Positions 7,368 to 10,403 of a stretch of DNA of 10,403 nucleotides are shown here, piece by piece. The position numbers were made by a program, and so were the translations under genes. The stretch lies in assembly GCA_947630315.1 (NCBI GenBank), contig CANRHA010000046.1:1-10403 (forward strand). Reading direction: 5' to 3'. The notes beneath the pieces were generated by a model, which was not told where the DNA came from, did not search any database, and was given only the letters and a program-made list of their open reading frames with translations. This DNA comes from an uncultured Clostridia bacterium (GTDB taxonomy: Bacteria > Bacillota > Clostridia > Oscillospirales > Ruminococcaceae). Position 1 is the first letter of the stretch. Every line of letters starts with the position of its first letter.

Positions 7368-8333
7368 ATGCCGAAACAAAAATCAAAGCGCCCCTCGGCT
7401 TTTAAACGCGCAGCCGGGGCGGTCGGCAGAATGATAAAAAATCTCCTGACGGTTTTAATAGTCTTTGCCGTTGCGCTCACGGTGCTGAACTACCTCAACG
7501 ACAGCGGCAGGATAACCCTGCCCGAGTGGTTCCCCACCTTTAAACCCGAGTTCTACGAGCCAGACGGCCTCTCATACGTTCATTTTATCGACGTCGGCCA
7601 GGGCGACTGTTCGCTTATTATCGCCGACAACGGCGAAACTATTTTGATAGATTCGGGTGAGGCGGAATACAGCCCGCGGGTAATAAGATACATCAAAAAT
7701 CTGGGCATAACCCGGCTCGATTACGTTCTTGCCACACACCCGCATTCGGACCACATAGGCGGAATGGCGCGGATAATTTCGAGCGACATTGAAATCGGGC
7801 GGTTCATAATGCCTATGGTCCGCGAGGACATTATCCCGGTAACGTCCATCTATGAAGATATGCTGATCGCCCTTTCGGATAAAGGCTGCGAGGTCACTTC
7901 GGCAAAGACCGAAACTGTTGAATTTGGCGGCGGAACCCTTGATTTTTACACCGTTGATTACACCGGCGACAACTTAAACAACTATTCGACGGTGTTAAAA
8001 TATACCTTCGGCGAAAATGCGTTTTTGTTCTCGGGAGACTGCGAGGCGGACGCGGAGCTTATGTATATAAACGAGGGATTTGACCTCTCGGCGGACGTAT
8101 ACAAGGCCGGCCACCACGGCAGTTCGACTTCATCGAGCGGGGAATGGCTGAATAAAATCGACCCGACCGTCTGCGTTATAGAATGCGGCGCGGGAAACAG
8201 CTACGGCCACCCTCACGCCGAGGCACTAAGCAGAATGAGAGATCACGCCGATATAATTTTAAGGACCGACATAGACGGTAACATCGTTTTTACATCAGAC
8301 GGCAGGAGCGTAACATATGAAACATCAGGCTGA
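7368..8333 (+). CDS. membrane-anchored ComEC-type metallo-beta-lactamase-fold hydrolase
   Basis: A 321-residue protein. A basic N-terminus (KQKSKRPSAFKR) and one membrane helix (about 23-43) should place the catalytic domain outside the membrane. That domain matches the C-terminal domain of the competence protein ComEC: FIDVGQGDCSLI (73-84), the metal-binding HPHSDH (124-129), SGDCEAD with D224, KAGHHGSSTSS with H249-H250, and NSYGHPH (277-283). All expected metal ligands are intact, so it should be active. The ComEC channel and N-terminal domains are absent, so it is a stand-alone enzyme. The ComEC domain is thought to act as a nuclease; the substrate here is unknown. It starts 2 nt after the ftsK stop without a clear Shine-Dalgarno, suggesting translational coupling, and its last 17 nt overlap the DUF3006 gene. 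Confidence 0.9.
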   Translation: MPKQKSKRPSAFKRAAGAVGRMIKNLLTVLIVFAVALTVLNYLNDSGRITLPEWFPTFKPEFYEPDGLSYVHFIDVGQGDCSLIIADNGETILIDSGEAEYSPRVIRYIKNLGITRLDYVLATHPHSDHIGGMARIISSDIEIGRFIMPMVREDIIPVTSIYEDMLIALSDKGCEVTSAKTETVEFGGGTLDFYTVDYTGDNLNNYSTVLKYTFGENAFLFSGDCEADAELMYINEGFDLSADVYKAGHHGSSTSSSGEWLNKIDPTVCVIECGAGNSYGHPHAEALSRMRDHADIILRTDIDGNIVFTSDGRSVTYETSG

Positions 8334-8550
8334 AGAAAAACTTATAATCGACAGGTTTGAAGGCGATTACGCCGTCTGTGAGACGCCCTCGGGCGGACAT
8401 ATCGATATCCCGAAAAATTATCTCCCCGAAACTGCCAAAGAGGGCGATATTATATACGGATCGCGCGGGAAATACGCCGTTTCATACAGCGAGACAAAGG
8501 CGCGGCGCGTAAAGATCAACGAACTTCTGAAAAGGCTTATAAAGGAGTAA
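8317..8550 (+). CDS. DUF3006 family small protein
   Basis: A 77-residue soluble protein resembling the DUF3006 family. The opening pattern IIDRFEGDYAVCETPSGG, then IDIPKNYLPETAKEGDII, is the family's typical small beta-rich core as I remember it. The last 20 residues are basic (KARRVKINELLKRLIKE) and may form a helix. The family has no known function. From memory it often sits beside or is fused to ComEC-like MBL proteins, as here, which suggests a partner or accessory role. AGGAG at 8304-8308 lies 8 nt before the ATG, inside the end of the MBL gene, and the two reading frames overlap by 17 nt. There is no signal peptide, so it should stay cytoplasmic although its neighbour's catalytic domain probably faces out. 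Confidence 0.82.
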   Translation: MKHQAEEKLIIDRFEGDYAVCETPSGGHIDIPKNYLPETAKEGDIIYGSRGKYAVSYSETKARRVKINELLKRLIKE

Positions 8551-8554
8551 GATC

Positions 8555-9424
8555 ATGAACGGAAATCTTTTTGCGACACTCAGCTCGCGGATACCCGAAT
8601 TTTCAAAGGGCCACAGAAGAATTGCCGATTACATTCTCTCACACTACGACAAAGCGGCGTTTATGACGGCTTCAAAGCTCGGCGAAAGCGTCGGCGTAAG
8701 CGAATCAACGGTAGTAAGGTTTGCCTCGGAACTCGGATACGAGGGCTACCCGGAGCTTCAGAAGGCGCTTCAGGAGGAGATGAGGACCCGCCTTACCGCC
8801 GTTCAGCGAATAGAAGTAAGCTTCGACCGCTTCGGCAGAGACGAGGTTTTCAAAAGCGTTCTGCTTCACGATATCGACAGAATAAGGCGCACCCTTGAGG
8901 AGACCAACACCTCCGAATTTAGCGCGGCGGTAGAGGATATAGTCAACGCCGAGAGGATATACATCATGGGCATACGCAGCTCGGCGGCGCTCGCCACGTT
9001 TATGGGCTACTACTTTAAGCTGATGCTCCCGAACGTGACCGTTATAGAAACCGGCAGCCGCAGCGAGCTTTACGAACAGCTGATGCACATGACCGAAAAG
9101 GACGTTCTGATTGGTATATCCTTCCCGAGGTATTCCCGCCAGACGGTATACGCGATAAACTACGCCCGAGACATCGGCGCAAAAACGATAGCAATAACCG
9201 ACCGCACCGATTCCCCGATAGCCGCAAAGGCCGATAAGTACCTCCTTGCCAAGAGCGATATGGTTTCCTTTGTCGATTCGCTCGTGGCGCCGCTAAGCCT
9301 GATAAACGCGCTCATAGTCGCGGTGTCGATTCAGAACCGCGAGCTTGTTTCGCAGAACTTTGAGCGGCTCGACAGGATCTGGGAGGAATACGAGGTATAC
9401 GAAAAGAACGGCGGCGAACAGTGA
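8555..9424 (+). CDS. RpiR/MurR-type transcriptional regulator (HTH plus SIS domain)
   Basis: A 289-residue regulator with the two-domain layout of the RpiR family. The N-terminal helix-turn-helix (about 1-77) includes the signature run LGESVGVSESTVVRFASELG at 42-61. The sugar-phosphate-binding SIS domain (about 120-255) has GIRSSA at 139-144 and the second motif ISFPRYSRQT at 188-197. Family members sense phosphosugars such as N-acetylmuramate 6-phosphate, glucosamine 6-phosphate or ribose 5-phosphate. No sugar transporter or sugar-metabolic gene adjoins it here, so the ligand and targets cannot be named. AAGGAG at 8542-8547 overlaps the end of the DUF3006 gene, whose stop is 4 nt upstream of the ATG. 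Position in an operon with uppP makes a cell-wall sugar ligand conceivable, but that is inference. Confidence 0.93.
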   Translation: MNGNLFATLSSRIPEFSKGHRRIADYILSHYDKAAFMTASKLGESVGVSESTVVRFASELGYEGYPELQKALQEEMRTRLTAVQRIEVSFDRFGRDEVFKSVLLHDIDRIRRTLEETNTSEFSAAVEDIVNAERIYIMGIRSSAALATFMGYYFKLMLPNVTVIETGSRSELYEQLMHMTEKDVLIGISFPRYSRQTVYAINYARDIGAKTIAITDRTDSPIAAKADKYLLAKSDMVSFVDSLVAPLSLINALIVAVSIQNRELVSQNFERLDRIWEEYEVYEKNGGEQ

Positions 9425-10403
9425 AAAAATATGACGTCATAATCATCGGCGGGGGAGCGTCGGGTCTTTTTGCGGGATCGCTGCTCTGCGAGGCCGGCCT
9501 TTCGGTGATGATATCGGAACCCAACCGCCAATTCGGCAGAAAGCTCAGGATAACCGGAAAGGGCCGCTGCAACCTCACGAACAACTGTTCCGCGCAGGAG
9601 GTCATGAAAAACACCGTAAGAAATCCGAAATTTTTATACAGCGCGCTTTCAAAATTTCCGCCGTCGGAGATAATGTCGTGGTTCGAGGAGCGGGGCGTTC
9701 CGCTTAAGACGGAGCGTGGCAGAAGGGTTTTCCCCGTAAGCGACAACGCAAACGACATAGCCGACGTCATGGCGAATATCTGCATAAAAAACGGCGCCAA
9801 GGTTTTGCATTCAAAGGCATCGGGGCTTATATGCGACGGCGGCGAGGTTCGCGGGGTAAAATTCGGGGATACCGAGGCTTGCGCCGGCGCGGTCATACTT
9901 GCCGCCGGGGGAATGTCATACCCCAAGACCGGCTCGGACGGCAGCGGCTACAAAATCGCGGAATCTGTGGGTCACAGCGTTGCCCGCCCAGAGCCGTCGC
10001 TTGTTCCGATAATTGTTGACGGCGATTTTTGCGCGACTGTCGCGGGGCTTACGCTTAAAAACGTGACCTTGAAGCTTATCGATACATCAAGGCCAAAAAA
10101 GCCGGTATATTCCGAACTCGGCGAGCTTACTTTTTTCAGCTTCGGCATAGGCGGCCCGCTCGGCATATCCGCTTCCTGCATGACAGATTCTGATAAGCTT
10201 AAATGTAAAGGCTATGAGCTTGTCATAGACCTCAAACCCGGTCTCGGCGCCGAGCAGCTTGACCGCAGGATACTTAGGGATATACAGGCCGCGCCGTCCG
10301 AAAGCCTTGAAAGCCTTATGCGCGGGCTTTTGCCGAGAGAATTTGCCGAGAGCTTTATTGAGCGCTTCGGCCTTGACGGTTCATCGCCCGCGGGGAATAT
10401 AAC
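9421..10403 (+). CDS. HI0933-family NAD(P)/FAD-dependent oxidoreductase, N-terminal part (cut by right edge)
   Basis: A flavoprotein of the HI0933/YhiN/BaiN family; 327 codons are present and the frame is open to the window end. It starts with a dinucleotide-binding fold, KKYDVIIIGGGASGLFAG, and has the family hallmark GRKLRITGKGRCNLTN (39-54) plus the later AAGGMSYPKTGSDGSGY motif. The start is GTG at 9421, which overlaps the regulator's TGA as GTGA. No upstream ATG is possible in frame without running into the previous gene, and the FAD motif begins at the usual distance from this GTG. Shine-Dalgarno strength is weak, so coupling to the regulator is likely. The physiological reaction of most members is unknown; one clostridial homologue (BaiN) is associated with bile-acid conversion. 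Nothing here supports that specific role. Confidence 0.92.
   Translation, partial: MKKYDVIIIGGGASGLFAGSLLCEAGLSVMISEPNRQFGRKLRITGKGRCNLTNNCSAQEVMKNTVRNPKFLYSALSKFPPSEIMSWFEERGVPLKTERGRRVFPVSDNANDIADVMANICIKNGAKVLHSKASGLICDGGEVRGVKFGDTEACAGAVILAAGGMSYPKTGSDGSGYKIAESVGHSVARPEPSLVPIIVDGDFCATVAGLTLKNVTLKLIDTSRPKKPVYSELGELTFFSFGIGGPLGISASCMTDSDKLKCKGYELVIDLKPGLGAEQLDRRILRDIQAAPSESLESLMRGLLPREFAESFIERFGLDGSSPAGNI

Noticed and set aside
9312..9926. 204-codon open frame on the minus strand
   Set aside because: It lies opposite the regulator's C-terminus and the flavoprotein, both of which have clear family motifs. The product shows no motif and its composition reflects the opposite strand.

Overview
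This window looks like a chromosomal segment of a member of the Clostridia (Bacillota), probably an uncultured or gut-type lineage. The evidence is the tepA-ylzJ-ftsK/spoIIIE neighbourhood known from spore-forming Bacillota, canonical sigma-A promoters, strong AGGAGG ribosome binding sites, and a short aconitase paired with a eukaryote-like NADP-isocitrate dehydrogenase. GC content is moderate by eye, with heavy use of ATA, AGG and GCC codons. A genus cannot be named from the sequence alone. No transposase, phage gene, tRNA, rRNA or CRISPR array was seen, and the window reads as core genome.

Left arm (1-2640, minus strand): a tricarboxylate operon reading leftward. It holds aconitase, then an 89-residue three-helix membrane protein of unknown function whose start overlaps the aconitase stop (ATGA), then the first 129 codons of NADP-dependent isocitrate dehydrogenase, which runs off the left edge. 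Together the two enzymes convert citrate to 2-oxoglutarate, the oxidative half-cycle that feeds glutamate synthesis in many anaerobes. The promoter at about 2692-2720 carries a perfect 16-bp palindrome over its -10 box, a likely operator.

Divergent control region (2641-2907): it carries the aconitase promoter on the minus strand and a near-consensus promoter (TTGACG, 17 bp, TATAAT) on the plus strand.

Right arm (2908-10403, plus strand): eight tightly packed co-directional genes with gaps from -17 to +24 bp, probably one transcript. In order they are the ClpP-like protease TepA, a YlzJ-like protein, the undecaprenyl-diphosphate phosphatase UppP, the DNA translocase FtsK/SpoIIIE, a membrane-anchored ComEC-type metallo-beta-lactamase-fold protein, a DUF3006 protein, an RpiR/MurR-type SIS-domain regulator, and an HI0933-type flavoprotein cut by the right edge. 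The theme is envelope and DNA handling at the membrane: lipid-carrier recycling for peptidoglycan, chromosome pumping through the septum, and a probable outward-facing hydrolase.

The genes are mostly recognisable families. The less explained parts are the small membrane protein in the aconitase operon, the palindromic operator, the MBL/DUF3006 pair coupled to ftsK, and uppP inserted between ylzJ and ftsK.
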